Shown piece after piece: positions 15,478 through 24,467 of a DNA stretch of 34,704 nt. This DNA is from Streptomyces sp. TRM64462 (GTDB lineage Bacteria > Actinomycetota > Actinomycetes > Streptomycetales > Streptomycetaceae): the NCBI RefSeq assembly GCF_013362995.1, contig NZ_JABWDV010000302.1, forward strand, positions 23,938-58,641. The letters run 5' to 3'. Each line of letters begins with the position of its first letter. Position 1 is the stretch's first letter. The position numbers were made by a program, and so were the translations under genes. The notes beneath the pieces are model-generated. The model did no database searches, was not told where the DNA came from, and saw nothing but the letters and a program-made list of their open reading frames with translations.

Positions 15478-16035
15478 CTACGGCCGCCACTCTCGCCTGA
15501 TCAACCCGAACACCCACGAGTCGGACACCTCGCCGTTCACGACGCAGTCTTCCCGCAACGTCCCCTCACGCACGAATCCGACCTTCTCCAGAACCCGGGC
15601 GGATGCCACGTTGCGCGTATCGGTCTCGGCCTGGACCCGATTCAGGTCCAGTGTGTCGAATGCCCACCGCAGCAAGGCGTGCGCGGCCTCCGTCGCGTAG
15701 CCGTGGCCCCACATCGCGTCGTCGAGGCAGTAACCCAGCGACGCACTGCGGTTGACCGGGTCCCACTGGGACAGAGCGCACCAGCCGACGAAGGCCCCGT
15801 CAGAAGCACGGTCGATGGCCACCCGCGCCCCGGTGCCCTCGTCCGCCAACTTCCGGCACATCGCGATGAAGCGTTCGGCGCGGGCCGGTTCGTTCCACGG
15901 CGGGGAGTCCCAGTACCGCATCACGTAGGTGCTGCTGTGCAGGGCGAAGAGGGCGGTTGCGTCGGTGTCGGTGAAGGGTCGCAGTCGCAGGCGAGCGGTG
16001 TGCAGGACGGGGGTCGCCAAAGTCATGCGCACCAT
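15478..16035 (-). CDS. GNAT acetyltransferase, RimJ/RimL-like
   Basis: A 185-residue GNAT protein with the RimJ/RimL layout. The N-terminal LHTARLRLRPFTDTDATALF is followed by FVGWCALSQWDPVNRSASLG. The acetyl-CoA loop GHGYATEAAHALLRWAFDTL comes next, then the final NRVQAETDTRNVASARVLEKVGFVREG. Such enzymes acetylate alpha-amino groups of ribosomal proteins or small amines; the substrate is not predictable here. Two ATGs 9 nt apart (16035 and 16026) could start it. It is followed by the relic-rich gap and preceded 45 bp away by the conflict protein gene on the same strand, but there is no clear operon link. Confidence 0.88.
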   Translation of the reverse strand: MVRMTLATPVLHTARLRLRPFTDTDATALFALHSSTYVMRYWDSPPWNEPARAERFIAMCRKLADEGTGARVAIDRASDGAFVGWCALSQWDPVNRSASLGYCLDDAMWGHGYATEAAHALLRWAFDTLDLNRVQAETDTRNVASARVLEKVGFVREGTLREDCVVNGEVSDSWVFGLIRREWRP

Positions 16036-16080
16036 CTTGTGTGCTCGCGGGGCGGGCAGAACACCGAATATCCCGGCGGG

Positions 16081-19059
16081 TCACCGGGCCTCGCCTCCCC
16101 GGGGAGAGTCCGTCAGTCGGCGGGCGTGGTCGGTGAGCCAGGAAGGGGCGATGACCTCGGCATTGCCGTCGAGGGCTGCAGCCGCACGGGTCAGGGCGAC
16201 GGCCGCGGACTGCGGGCCGGCAGGGAGGGCGCGGGCCGCCTCCGCCAGGGAGCGGGCCGCCTCCGCCTGGGCGGCTCCCGCGATCTGGAGGGCGGTCGAG
16301 GCACGTTCGGCCGTCGTGGCGGACTGCGCGAGGCGGCCGTCGCACCAGTACGCCCAGGCGAGATTGAGCAGGCAGACACCCTCGGCGCGGGGATTCTCCA
16401 TGAGGGAGGCCTCGTGGCGGGCTTCTTCCAGCACCGCGACCGCCTGCGCCGGGTGGCCGAGGGCCAGGAGGGCGATGCCCCGGGCGTTCAGCGCGTAGGC
16501 GATCGCCTCCTGACTGCCGGCCGCGCGGTAGGCGCGGGCTGTCTCGGCGCCCGCGTCGGCGGTCTCCTGCCAGCGGCCCAGCATGAGCAGGGCGATGGTG
16601 CGGGCGTTGCCGGCGCGTGCGACGGTGAGCGGGTCGCCGCTCGCGCCGGCCAGTGCCGCCAGCCGGTCGGCGCCGTCCAGCGCGCGCTCGCCGTCGCCGA
16701 GGTAGCTGTAGGCGAGGCTGAGGGAGAGCAGTGCGTGCACTTCCCGCTCGGTGTCGCCGAGTTCGCGCGCCAGCTCGGCGGCGCGGGCGAGCGGTTCGAC
16801 CGTGGCTTCCTGGTCGCCGAGCTGGCGGTGGGCGTCGCCGAGGCCGAACAGGGCGTTCTGCAGCGCCGAACGGTCGCCGAGACGTTCGGCGAGAGCCGCC
16901 GCTTCGGTGAAGAGTCCGACGGCCTGCTCCATCGGGCCGGCGCTGAGCCGCGCGTGCCCGAAGGCGACGGTGTGGGCGAGGCGTACCCGGTCCTCCGAGA
17001 TGTGTCCGTCGACGGCGAGGTGCATCGAGACCGCGGTGAGTACCGAGCCGTGCCAGACAAGCCACTCGCTGATCCCGTTGAGCACCCGCGCGGCACCGTC
17101 GTGGTCACCGGCGCGTACGAGATGGTCGAACTGCCGCCGGTGCGGCTCGATGTCCTCCAGCGCCCGCCAGGTGTCGCGCGGCCTTGCCCTGCGCGCGTAC
17201 CAGGACGCGATCTGCCGCTCCACCGCCTGCTTCCCGAAGGGTCCGTGCCGTGGCATCTGCGCGTAGGCGAGGTCCGCGTCCATGGGGTGCAGGGCGAGGG
17301 TGCGGCTCGCCCGGTCCACGGAGACCAGGTGCACGCGGACGAGGGAGGCGAGGACGGGAACCACGGGCAGCTCCGGATCGAGCGCGCCCAGGATCTCTTC
17401 GACCGTGCTCTGCAACGCGGGCGTGCGCAGCGCGGCGAGGACACCGAGGACGGCGCGCGGCGGCGCGTCGAGGCGCTGGTAGCGGTCCTGGGCGAGGTCG
17501 GCGACGACGTCATGACGTCGGGTGAAGTCCTCCAGTACGTCCTTCAGGCTGGGCAGCGGCACCATCTCGTCGGCGACCGCGCCGACGAGGAGTTCCAGCG
17601 CGCGCGGGACGCCGTGGACGCGGACCGCGGCGTGCAGCAGTTCGTCGTCGGTCAGGTCGGCTATGCCGAGGCTGCCGTCCCGGTCGAGTTCGCGCAGCAG
17701 CGCGGCCGCCTCGGCGGGGCTGAGACCCTCGAAGAGCTCCACCTGGGCCGCGAAGCGCCGCAGCTCGGGTGCGAGGCGTACCGGTACCTGGCTGGTGACG
17801 AGGAGACGCGGAGTGGAGCGGGCGCGGAACAGCCAGTCGAGGAAGACCGCGAGCTCCTCGTCGGCGATGCCGCCGTCGTCGTGGAGCAGGTCCTCCAGGT
17901 TGTCCATGAGGATGACGATCAGCCGGTCTCCGATGGCCGCGAGCAGCTCGGCCAGCCGGTCCTGCGTCGTCCCGGCGGCGGCCCAGACCCCGCGCAGATG
18001 CGCTTCCCGCTCGGGGCCGAGCAGGCGGGCGCAGTCGAAGTAGAGGCGTTCCAGGGAGATCCCGGACGTACGGGTGGAGAGGTTGACCAGGCCGGACGGG
18101 AGCGGCCCCTGGACAGGTCCGGGCCATTCGCCACGGTCGAGGAAGTCCATGACCTTCGCGGCGAGCGCGCTCTTGCCGATCCCGCGCCGCCCGGTGATGG
18201 TCACCATGCGGATGGCGGGATCGCTCAGATGGCGGGCGACCGCGTCGCGTTCACGTGTGCGGTTATTGAACAGTTCTATGCCGTGCGCGACGGGAACCCC
18301 GACCACACGGACTCCTGGAGCCCGCTGGTCGTGAGCGTCCCCGACGGTGGCGAGGGTCTGAACCTCCGTGCCGGAGAGCGCGAGCAGCCGGGCGAGTTCC
18401 GTGCGGTCCGCGGCGTCGAGCCTGCGCAACGCCTGGTCGAGGTGGACGGCGGTGAGCCGGCCCGCGCCCTCCCAGCGGTGGTGTTCGGCGACCACGCCGA
18501 TGATGCGGTCGCCGGCCCACACCGCGGCCCCCGACATGCCCGCCCATGGCGACGCACCCGGGTCGGGGTCGGCACCGGCCGGTGCCACGGTCATTTCCAG
18601 CGTGCCGGTACGGAGGTTGGAGAGTGCCGCCACCGTCCCGTCCGCCTGGTGCACTTCGCGGAAGTACGTACCGTCGGCGCGGCGCCGCCGCTTCCACAGC
18701 GGGAACCCGGCAGCGTGCACGCGGAACACGCCGTGCCGGTCGTCGGCGATACGCGCGAAACGGGCCGGCTCGACGACCGCGGGGGCTCCCGCCGGTGGCA
18801 CGAAGGTCAGCACGGCGAGGTCGCTGCCCTGGTCCGCCCAGGTCACGGCCGCCGGAGCCGACCACTCGCCGGACCGGTCGGCGTCGCACCGCACGACCGT
18901 CCCGGTCGCGTCGGCGACCACGTGGGCGGCCGTGAGGACCAGGCCGGCGGAGATCAGGTAGCCGGAACCGCGCCGCCTGCCGCCGCCGGCTTCGACGATG
19001 ATCTCGGCGATCCGGTGAGGGTCGAGCCCGGGCCCGGGGGCCGAAGGCTCAGGTCTCAT
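16081..19059 (-). CDS. Trypsin-like protease / STAND NTPase / TPR conflict protein
   Basis: The 992-residue protein has three modules. Residues 15-215 are a trypsin-like serine protease with catalytic H46 (LVLTAAHVV), D80 (GSDLAVL) and S176 in GMSGAAV, where the usual GNSGGP is altered. Residues 265-560 are a STAND/NB-ARC-type ATPase: FNNRTRERDAV, Walker A GRRGIGKS (290-297), Walker B IVILMDN (381-387), and LLVTSQVPVRL. Residues 640-970 are TPR repeats such as EQAVGLFTEAAALAERLGD and ALFGLGDAHRQLGD. This architecture is known from predicted actinobacterial immunity and cell-suicide systems: TPRs sense, the NTPase assembles, the protease cuts. It overlaps the upstream trypco2-type gene by 11 bp. 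Its target is unknown. Confidence 0.88.
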   Translation of the reverse strand: MRPEPSAPGPGLDPHRIAEIIVEAGGGRRRGSGYLISAGLVLTAAHVVADATGTVVRCDADRSGEWSAPAAVTWADQGSDLAVLTFVPPAGAPAVVEPARFARIADDRHGVFRVHAAGFPLWKRRRRADGTYFREVHQADGTVAALSNLRTGTLEMTVAPAGADPDPGASPWAGMSGAAVWAGDRIIGVVAEHHRWEGAGRLTAVHLDQALRRLDAADRTELARLLALSGTEVQTLATVGDAHDQRAPGVRVVGVPVAHGIELFNNRTRERDAVARHLSDPAIRMVTITGRRGIGKSALAAKVMDFLDRGEWPGPVQGPLPSGLVNLSTRTSGISLERLYFDCARLLGPEREAHLRGVWAAAGTTQDRLAELLAAIGDRLIVILMDNLEDLLHDDGGIADEELAVFLDWLFRARSTPRLLVTSQVPVRLAPELRRFAAQVELFEGLSPAEAAALLRELDRDGSLGIADLTDDELLHAAVRVHGVPRALELLVGAVADEMVPLPSLKDVLEDFTRRHDVVADLAQDRYQRLDAPPRAVLGVLAALRTPALQSTVEEILGALDPELPVVPVLASLVRVHLVSVDRASRTLALHPMDADLAYAQMPRHGPFGKQAVERQIASWYARRARPRDTWRALEDIEPHRRQFDHLVRAGDHDGAARVLNGISEWLVWHGSVLTAVSMHLAVDGHISEDRVRLAHTVAFGHARLSAGPMEQAVGLFTEAAALAERLGDRSALQNALFGLGDAHRQLGDQEATVEPLARAAELARELGDTEREVHALLSLSLAYSYLGDGERALDGADRLAALAGASGDPLTVARAGNARTIALLMLGRWQETADAGAETARAYRAAGSQEAIAYALNARGIALLALGHPAQAVAVLEEARHEASLMENPRAEGVCLLNLAWAYWCDGRLAQSATTAERASTALQIAGAAQAEAARSLAEAARALPAGPQSAAVALTRAAAALDGNAEVIAPSWLTDHARRLTDSPRGGEAR

Positions 19060-19414
19060 CGGGCAGTTCGGCGCCCGAGATCAGCGCGGGGCGGTCGGGT
19101 GCCTCTCCGCGTACCGGCTGGAGGGTCAGCATGATCCGCTGGGTGGCCGTGCGTGCCGAGCGCGCGGAATGGTTGACGTCGAACACCCAGAACCGCACCT
19201 TGGCCCCCGGCTCGCGGCTCCGTTCCACTCCCACGGTGAGTTCGAGCTCCAGCTTCTCCGCCTGGAAGCGGAGTTCGCCACCGTCCCCGTCCGCCATGGC
19301 CCGGCTCAGCTCGCTCCGCAACTGGGCGATCATGTCTGCCAGTTCCACCGCGTCTTCCACGCGTACCCCCGTCTCGCCCGACACCCGTCGACTGTTTCCG
19401 TTTCCGCCGAGCAT
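19049..19414 (-). CDS. Trypsin-co-occurring domain protein (trypco2-like)
   Basis: A 121-residue protein. A helix, VELADMIAQLRSELSRAMAD, is followed by two beta stretches, LRFQAEKLELELTVGVERS and KVRFWVFDV. It then ends ATQRIMLTLQPV. That matches the trypsin-co-occurring domain 2 (trypco2) found beside protease-NTPase conflict proteins. The ATG at 19414 is used; an in-frame GTG at 19384 would drop a low-complexity leader (GNGNSRR). The gene precedes and overlaps the 992-residue protease-NTPase gene, so both are one operon. The protein probably regulates or holds the protease, or is its substrate. Function is inferred from gene neighbourhood in the literature. Confidence 0.8.
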   Translation of the reverse strand: MLGGNGNSRRVSGETGVRVEDAVELADMIAQLRSELSRAMADGDGGELRFQAEKLELELTVGVERSREPGAKVRFWVFDVNHSARSARTATQRIMLTLQPVRGEAPDRPALISGAELPDET

Positions 19415-19496
19415 ACCGACGGATCGTCAACTGCTCTTCCCGAAGGGCGACTTCCCCATCCGCCTGGGGCCTTCGGCTCCGTCACCACTCAGGAAC

Positions 19497-20177
19497 TCAG
19501 GAACGGGACTTCGGGGCGTAGCGGAGCAGCACGACGTCGTCGATGGGGCGTGCTTCGAGGAGTTTCATGCGGGCCGTGGGACCACCGGGATAGGGGGCCG
19601 GGCCCAGGAACGCCGGGGCGGCGGCGTCGCCTACGAGAAGGGGAGCGATGACGAGGTGGAGTTCGTCGGCCAGGTTCTGTGCCAGGAGCTGGGTGTGGAT
19701 CGTCCCGCCGCCTTCCACCAGCAGTCGTTCCACCCCGCGCCGGCCGAGTTCGGCGAGGACGAGGTGCCAGTCGAGAGCGGGGCCGGTACTGACGACATCG
19801 GCGAGGGTGCCCAGGGCCCGGCGGGTCCGGGGCAGTGCGCCATCGACCGTGAAGACCAGCTTCTCGTCCCCGCAGTGCCAGAACACGAGACCCGGGTTCA
19901 GCTCGCCCGACCCGGTGACCGTGACCTTCAGCGGATGCCCCGGCTTGCCGGCGGCGATGCGCCGGGCGCGCCGTTCGGCGCTCGTCACCAGCAGGCGCGG
20001 GTTGTCCCTGCGCAGGGTGGTGGCGCCGACGAGGATGGCGTCGGCCGCGGCGCGCTCCTGGTCGACACGGTCGAGGTCCCGGCGGCTGGAGAGCACGAGC
20101 CGTTCATGGGAGGTGTCGTCCAGGCGGCCGTCCAGGGAGACGGCCGCCGACAGCAGTACGTACGGGTGCGGGGCCAT
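19497..20177 (-). CDS. RibD C-terminal-type (DHFR-fold) reductase
   Basis: A 226-residue protein with the RibD-C/DHFR-like fold: PYVLLSAAVSLDGRLDDTS, a QERAAADAILVGATTLRRDNP helix, VTVTGSGEL, and a GVERLLVEGGGTIHTQLLA segment that binds the dinucleotide. Such enzymes reduce pyrimidine or pterin intermediates with NAD(P)H. No deaminase domain is attached. It follows the PTPS-family gene by 15 bp and the MDR dehydrogenase, so the three are one operon. That set resembles Streptomyces loci that process GTP-derived pterin or pyrimidine precursors; the product is unknown. Confidence 0.87.
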   Translation of the reverse strand: MAPHPYVLLSAAVSLDGRLDDTSHERLVLSSRRDLDRVDQERAAADAILVGATTLRRDNPRLLVTSAERRARRIAAGKPGHPLKVTVTGSGELNPGLVFWHCGDEKLVFTVDGALPRTRRALGTLADVVSTGPALDWHLVLAELGRRGVERLLVEGGGTIHTQLLAQNLADELHLVIAPLLVGDAAAPAFLGPAPYPGGPTARMKLLEARPIDDVVLLRYAPKSRS

Positions 20178-20192
20178 GGCCGGGGGCGGCGG

Positions 20193-20591
20193 TCAGAGGG
20201 TGCGCTGGTAGCCGGCCCACGCGATGTGCGATTCGTGGAGTTGCACGGTGAGCCCGGTCAGGCCGCGGGCAGCGGGGCCGAGGGCACCGTCGTGTATGCG
20301 GGCCGCGAGGCGGTCGGTTATGACCTTGGCCAGGAACTCTGTGGTGGTGTTGGTGCCGGCGAAGCCGGGTTCTTCGTCGAGGTTCCGGTAGGACAGAGCC
20401 GCGACGATCCCGCGCAGTTCCCGGGCCGCCAGGTCCATGTCCACGACGAGGTTGTCGCCGTCCAGTTCCGGACGCTGGAAGGTCGCGTCCACCACGTACG
20501 TCGCTCCGTGCAGGCGCTGCGCGGGGCCGAAGACCTCACCGCGGAGGCTGTGGGCGATCATCAGGTGATCGCGGACGGTGACGCTGAACAT
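20193..20591 (-). CDS. 6-pyruvoyl-tetrahydropterin synthase/QueD-family protein
   Basis: The 132-residue protein has the PTPS fold: [15 protein letters not shown], a [12 protein letters not shown] segment, [18 protein letters not shown], and [20 protein letters not shown]. It ends [11 protein letters not shown] with the late glutamate. The zinc-binding histidines usually number three; only H13 and H28 are clear in the first half, the loop reads LHGATY rather than HGH, and the catalytic cysteine is not apparent. It may therefore act on an altered substrate. GGAG lies 7 nt before the ATG. It is the middle gene of the dehydrogenase-PTPS-reductase operon. Confidence 0.85.
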   Translation of the reverse strand: MFSVTVRDHLMIAHSLRGEVFGPAQRLHGATYVVDATFQRPELDGDNLVVDMDLAARELRGIVAALSYRNLDEEPGFAGTNTTTEFLAKVITDRLAARIHDGALGPAARGLTGLTVQLHESHIAWAGYQRTL

Positions 20592-20640
20592 GGATTCTCC
20601 GGAAGGGTGTTGTCGGTGGGGTGCCTGCGGCAGGTGCGGA

Positions 20641-21686
20641 TCAGCGGGGGCCGTAGCGGATGCGGTGGCAGAGCCCGGGCCGCCCGCCCGCGGCGATCTC
20701 GGCCATGACCTGCGGCAGTTCGTCGAAATCGGACTCGTCCGTGATCAGTACGTCGAAGACCGGGTCACGCAGGAGGTCCAGCGCCAGACCGAGCCGGTCG
20801 GCGGCCGTGTGCCGGCCACGCCGCTCCGGCGCGACGGCACCGACCTGGCTGCTGCGCAGCGAAAGGCGCCGGGAATGGAAGAACTCCCCCAGTGGCAGGG
20901 TCACCGGCTGGTCCCCGTACCAGCTCAGGTCGACCACGGAGCCCTCGGGAGCGAGCAGTTCGAGTGAGCGCTGAAGCCCGCTCTGGGTGGCGCTGGTGTG
21001 GAAGACGCGATCGCAGTCGTCCGTCGCCTGCTCCGGATGGGCGAAGTCGACGCCGAGCGCCGCGGCGACCTCCTTGCGGGCCGGGTCGATGTCGACGAGC
21101 TGTACCCGGACCCCGGGGAACCGGGCCAGGAGAGCGGCCACGCAGCAGCCGACCATGCCCGCACCCACCACCGCGATCCGGTCACCGATCCGCGGTGGCG
21201 CGTCCCACAGCGCGTTGAGCGCGGTCTCGACGGTTCCGGCCAGCACGGCGCGCTCCGCCGGCACCGCGTCGGGCACCGGCGTGAGCGCCGCGGCCGGAAC
21301 GCGGAAACGGGTCTGGTGCGGGTACAGGCTGAACACGGTCCGGCCCACCAGCTCCGTAGGCCCCTCCGCCACCCGGCCGACATTGAGGTACCCGTATTTG
21401 ACGGGTCCGGGGAAGTCGCCCTCCTGGAAGGGGGCACGCATGGCCGCGTACTGGCTGGCGGGGACCCGGCCGAGATAGACCAGCGATTCCGTCCCCCGGC
21501 TCACGGCCGAGTACAGGGTCTGGACTACGGCCTCATCATTGGCGGGGAGGCGGGGAGGCGGGGAGGCGGGGAGGCGGGGAGGCGGGGAGGCGGGCAGGCG
21601 GGCAGGCGGGCAGGCGGGCAGGCGGAGGTCAGGATCTCACCCCGCCCCGGGTGCATGACCCAAAAGGAGCGTATGTGGCTCGGCAC
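20641..21686 (-). CDS. MDR-family dehydrogenase, 5' end disrupted by an 8-bp repeat tract (out of frame)
   Basis: The body from GTG 21504 (287 residues) is a medium-chain dehydrogenase: [32 protein letters not shown], and the nucleotide-binding [20 protein letters not shown]. The N-terminal strand of the family is missing from that frame. It is found further upstream in another frame: GTG at 21686, then [17 protein letters not shown], with GAGGG 7 nt before it. Between the two halves lie ten 8-bp repeats (21542-21621). Codons of the upstream part start at positions 2 mod 3 and of the downstream part at 0 mod 3. Losing one unit or gaining two would restore one 340-350-residue protein. Translation of the body alone would lack a good ribosome site. 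It leads the PTPS and RibD-C operon. Confidence 0.72.
21542..21621 (+). repeat. Ten tandem copies of an 8-bp repeat inside the dehydrogenase gene
   Basis: On the plus strand there are six copies of GCGGGGAG (21542-21589) and then four of GCGGGCAG (21590-21621), without interruption. A partial unit (GCGG) follows. Neither strand has a stop in any frame through the tract, so only the frame changes. Eight is not a multiple of three, making each gain or loss a frameshift. Relative to the family the linker is longer by about 24 residues. Confidence 0.95.
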
Positions 21687-21783
21687 AGGCGACCCTCTGC
21701 TAAAGCAATCTGCTCGCGGACCGTCACTTCTCAGCGTGAGGAGTTCCCGCGATCCTAGACGATCACGTTGCGACCGGTGTGCC

Positions 21784-22815
21784 TCAGGACGTGGTGGCGG
21801 TGTCGGGGGTGGGGCCGACGAGTTCCTCCAGGACGTCCTCCATGGTGACGAAGCCGATGACGGTGCCCTTGTTGCCGGTGACGGCGGCCAGGTGGGTGCC
21901 GGCGGCGCGCATGGCGGTCATGGTGTCGTCCAGGGGCGTGTCGAGGGCGACCTTGGTGACCGGGTGCAGGGCGGTGCGCGGGAACGGCTTGGTGCGGTCC
22001 GCGGCGCCGAGGGCGTCCTTGATGTGCAGGTAGCCCAGGATCGTGCCCCCGGGGCCGGTGACGGGCAGGCGGGAGAAGCCGTTCACCGCCGCTGTCCGCT
22101 CCAGCTCCTGCGGGGTGATGCCATGGCCGACGGTGACGACGCGGTTGAGCGGGACCATGACCTCGCCGACCGGGCGGGTGCCCAGTTCGAGGGCGTCGCG
22201 CAGGCGGTCGCCGTCCTCGGGGTCGAGGAGGCCGGCCTCGCTGGAGTCCTTGACCAGGCGGACGAGTTCGTCGTCGGTGTAGACGGAGGAGACCTCGTCC
22301 TTCGGCTCGACCTTCATCAGCCGCAGGATCGCGTTGGCGAAGGCGTTGATGCCGAAGATCACGGGGCGCAGGGCGCGGGTGAGGGCGACCAGGGGCGGGC
22401 CGAGGAGCAGGGCCGTGGGCGCGGGGGCGGCCAGGGCGATGTTCTTCGGGACCATCTCGCCGATCAGCATGTGGAGGTAGGTCGCCAGGGTCAGGGCGAT
22501 GACGAAGGCGATCGGGTGGATCAGTCCCCCGGGTACGCCGACCGCGTGGAACGGCGGTTCCAGCAGGTGGGCGATGGCGGGTTCGGCGACCGCGCCGAGG
22601 ACCAGGGAGGAGACGGTGATGCCGAGCTGGGCGGTCGCCATCATCGCCGACAGGTGTTCCAGGCCCCACAGGGTGGTCTTCGCCCGGCGGTTGCCCTTGA
22701 GGGCGGCGGGTTCGATCTGGCTGCGGCGTACCGAGATCAGGGCGAACTCGGCGCCGACGAAGAACGCGTTGGTGAGGAGGGTGAGCGCGCCGATCAGGAG
22801 CTGGAGCGTCGTCAT
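21784..22815 (-). CDS. CNNM/CorC (hemolysin-like) membrane protein with CBS pair
   Basis: A 343-residue protein. The N-terminal DUF21 transmembrane domain has three or four segments, with FFVGAEFALISVRRSQIE, LGITVSSLVLGAVAEP and MLIGEMVPKNIALAAP. A CBS pair follows: RPVGEVMVPLNRVVTVGHG, LPVTGPGGTILGYLHIKD, and GFVTMEDVLEELVG. The family is involved in magnesium or cobalt export and control. The C-terminal CorC_HlyC domain is absent, unlike the upstream paralogue. The ATG overlaps the stop of the paralogue (ATGA), so both are one operon and may form a heterodimer. Family annotation as 'hemolysin' is historic. Confidence 0.9.
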   Translation of the reverse strand: MTTLQLLIGALTLLTNAFFVGAEFALISVRRSQIEPAALKGNRRAKTTLWGLEHLSAMMATAQLGITVSSLVLGAVAEPAIAHLLEPPFHAVGVPGGLIHPIAFVIALTLATYLHMLIGEMVPKNIALAAPAPTALLLGPPLVALTRALRPVIFGINAFANAILRLMKVEPKDEVSSVYTDDELVRLVKDSSEAGLLDPEDGDRLRDALELGTRPVGEVMVPLNRVVTVGHGITPQELERTAAVNGFSRLPVTGPGGTILGYLHIKDALGAADRTKPFPRTALHPVTKVALDTPLDDTMTAMRAAGTHLAAVTGNKGTVIGFVTMEDVLEELVGPTPDTATTS

Positions 22816-24173
22816 CGGGCCACCGCCTCGTTCGCCGTCGCGGCGGCCGGGCCGACCGCCGCGGGGGCGGGGGCGGGGCCGGTGACGCGTACGCGGTCGG
22901 CGCGGTGGTGCTCGACGTGGAGCACGGCGAGCTGCCAGCCGTCGATGTCGAGGCGGTCGGTCACGGTGGGGATGCGCTCCAGGTGGGTGGCGATCAGTCC
23001 GGCGAGTGTCTCGTACGGGCCGTCGGGGGCGGTGAAGCCGATCTCGGCGAGCTGGTCGAGGCGGATGCTGCCCTCGGCGTGCCAGACGCGGCTGCCGTCG
23101 GGGGCCGGGGTGTCCTCGGCGAGGTCGGGGGTCTCGTGCGGGTCGTGCTCGTCGCGGACCTCGCCGACGACCTCCTCGACGATGTCCTCGACCGTGGCGA
23201 CGCCGGCGGTGCCGCCGTACTCGTCGATGACCACGGCCATGGTGCGGGCCTGGCGCAGCCGGCCGAGCAGCTTGTCGACCGGCAGGGAGTGCGGGACGAG
23301 CAGCGGCTCGGTGGCGAGGTCGGCGACCGGGGTGAGAGGGCGCTTGTCCTCGTCGAGGGCCAGGACGTCGCGGATGTGGACGGTGCCCACGACCTCGTCG
23401 AGGCTGTCGCGGTAGACGGGGAAGCGGGACAGGCCGGTCGCCAGGGTCAGGTTCGCCGCGTCGGCCGCCGTGGCGTTGACCTCCAGCGCCTTGACGTCGA
23501 CGCGGGGCGTCATGACGTTCTCGGCGGTCAGCTCACCCAGGTGCAGGGTGCGCACGAACAGCTCCGCGGAGTCCGCCTCGATGGCGCCCGCGCGGGCGGA
23601 GTGCTTCGCGAGCGCGACCAGTTCCTCCGGCGTACGCGCGGAGGCGAGCTCCTCGGCCGGTTCCAGGCCGAAGCGGCGTACGAGCCGGTTCGCCGTGTTG
23701 TTCAGGTGGTGGATCAGCGGGCCGAACGCGGCGGTGAAGCCGCGCTGCGGGGCCGCGACGACCTTGGCCACGGCCAGCGGGCGGGAGATCGCCCAGTTCT
23801 TCGGCACCAGCTCGCCGACCACCATCAGGACGACGGTGGAGACGGCGACGCCCAGGAAGGCGGCCACGGGCGACACGGCTCCGGCGGGCAGCCCGACGGC
23901 CTCCAGCGGCCCGCGCAGCAGCACCGAGACGGACGGCTCGGCGAGCATGCCGATGACCAGCGACGTCACGGTGATGCCGAGCTGGGCGCCCGACAGCTGG
24001 AACGTGAGCCGCTTGGCGGCCTTCAGGGCGCTCTCGGCACCCCGCTCACCGGCTTCGGCGGCACGCTCCAGCTCGGCGCGCTCCACCGTGGTCAGCGAGA
24101 ACTCGGCCGCGACGAACACGGCACAGGCGAGCGTCAGCGCGAGAGCGAGAAGCAGCAGGAGTACCTCGGTCAC
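22812..24173 (-). CDS. CNNM/CorC membrane protein with CBS pair and CorC_HlyC domain
   Basis: A 453-residue paralogue of the next gene. DUF21 membrane domain: VFVAAEFSLTTVERAELERA, LGITVTSLVIGMLAEPSV, GELVPKNWAISRPLAVAK. CBS pair: TAENVMTPRVDVKALEV, LSRFPVYRDSLDEVVGTVHI, MAVVIDEYGGTAGVATVEDI. A C-terminal CorC_HlyC domain (GSRVWHAEGSIRLDQLAEIG) completes it. Such proteins move or sense divalent cations. The start is GTG. It lies 294 bp downstream of the potassium channel gene, a gap that holds a hairpin and a 14-bp direct repeat, and is coupled to the shorter paralogue. Confidence 0.92.
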   Translation of the reverse strand: MTEVLLLLLALALTLACAVFVAAEFSLTTVERAELERAAEAGERGAESALKAAKRLTFQLSGAQLGITVTSLVIGMLAEPSVSVLLRGPLEAVGLPAGAVSPVAAFLGVAVSTVVLMVVGELVPKNWAISRPLAVAKVVAAPQRGFTAAFGPLIHHLNNTANRLVRRFGLEPAEELASARTPEELVALAKHSARAGAIEADSAELFVRTLHLGELTAENVMTPRVDVKALEVNATAADAANLTLATGLSRFPVYRDSLDEVVGTVHIRDVLALDEDKRPLTPVADLATEPLLVPHSLPVDKLLGRLRQARTMAVVIDEYGGTAGVATVEDIVEEVVGEVRDEHDPHETPDLAEDTPAPDGSRVWHAEGSIRLDQLAEIGFTAPDGPYETLAGLIATHLERIPTVTDRLDIDGWQLAVLHVEHHRADRVRVTGPAPAPAAVGPAAATANEAVAR

Positions 24174-24344
24174 CGTGCCACCCCCCGTCCCTCGGTCATG
24201 AGCGGGCGGGCTGCGGCACGGCCGGTACTGGGAGGTTCACCCATTGCGGGTCTGCTGCTCCTTACTTGCTGCGGAGGACGCCGGCGGGCGGCCCTCGGGG
24301 GTGGTTCTGGCGGGGTGGTTCTGGCGGGGTGGGACGGAGTCCCG

Positions 24345-24364
24345 GCCCCTCATGGTAAAGGGGC
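24345..24364. terminator. Hairpin in the spacer between trkH and the CNNM pair
   Basis: GCCCCT-catggtaa-AGGGGC forms a 6-bp stem with an 8-nt loop in the 294-bp gap. No T-run follows, as is usual in high-GC actinomycetes. Just before it, a 14-bp unit GGTGGTTCTGGCGG occurs twice (about 24300-24330). It could end trkH transcription; no gene is seen in this gap. Confidence 0.35.
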
Positions 24365-24467
24365 GGCAAAGCGTCCGGAAGCCCCGCACGATCCGGATCT
24401 ACGTGTGTGTAGAGAACGCGGGCGCGCCGCCGCGTGTTCCCCACCTCCGGGGACCGCCGGACACGGC

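Noticed and set aside
15679..19134. An 1151-residue plus-strand frame opposite the protease-NTPase gene
   Set aside because: Shadow frame; no motif, and the minus-strand protein has complete domain signatures.
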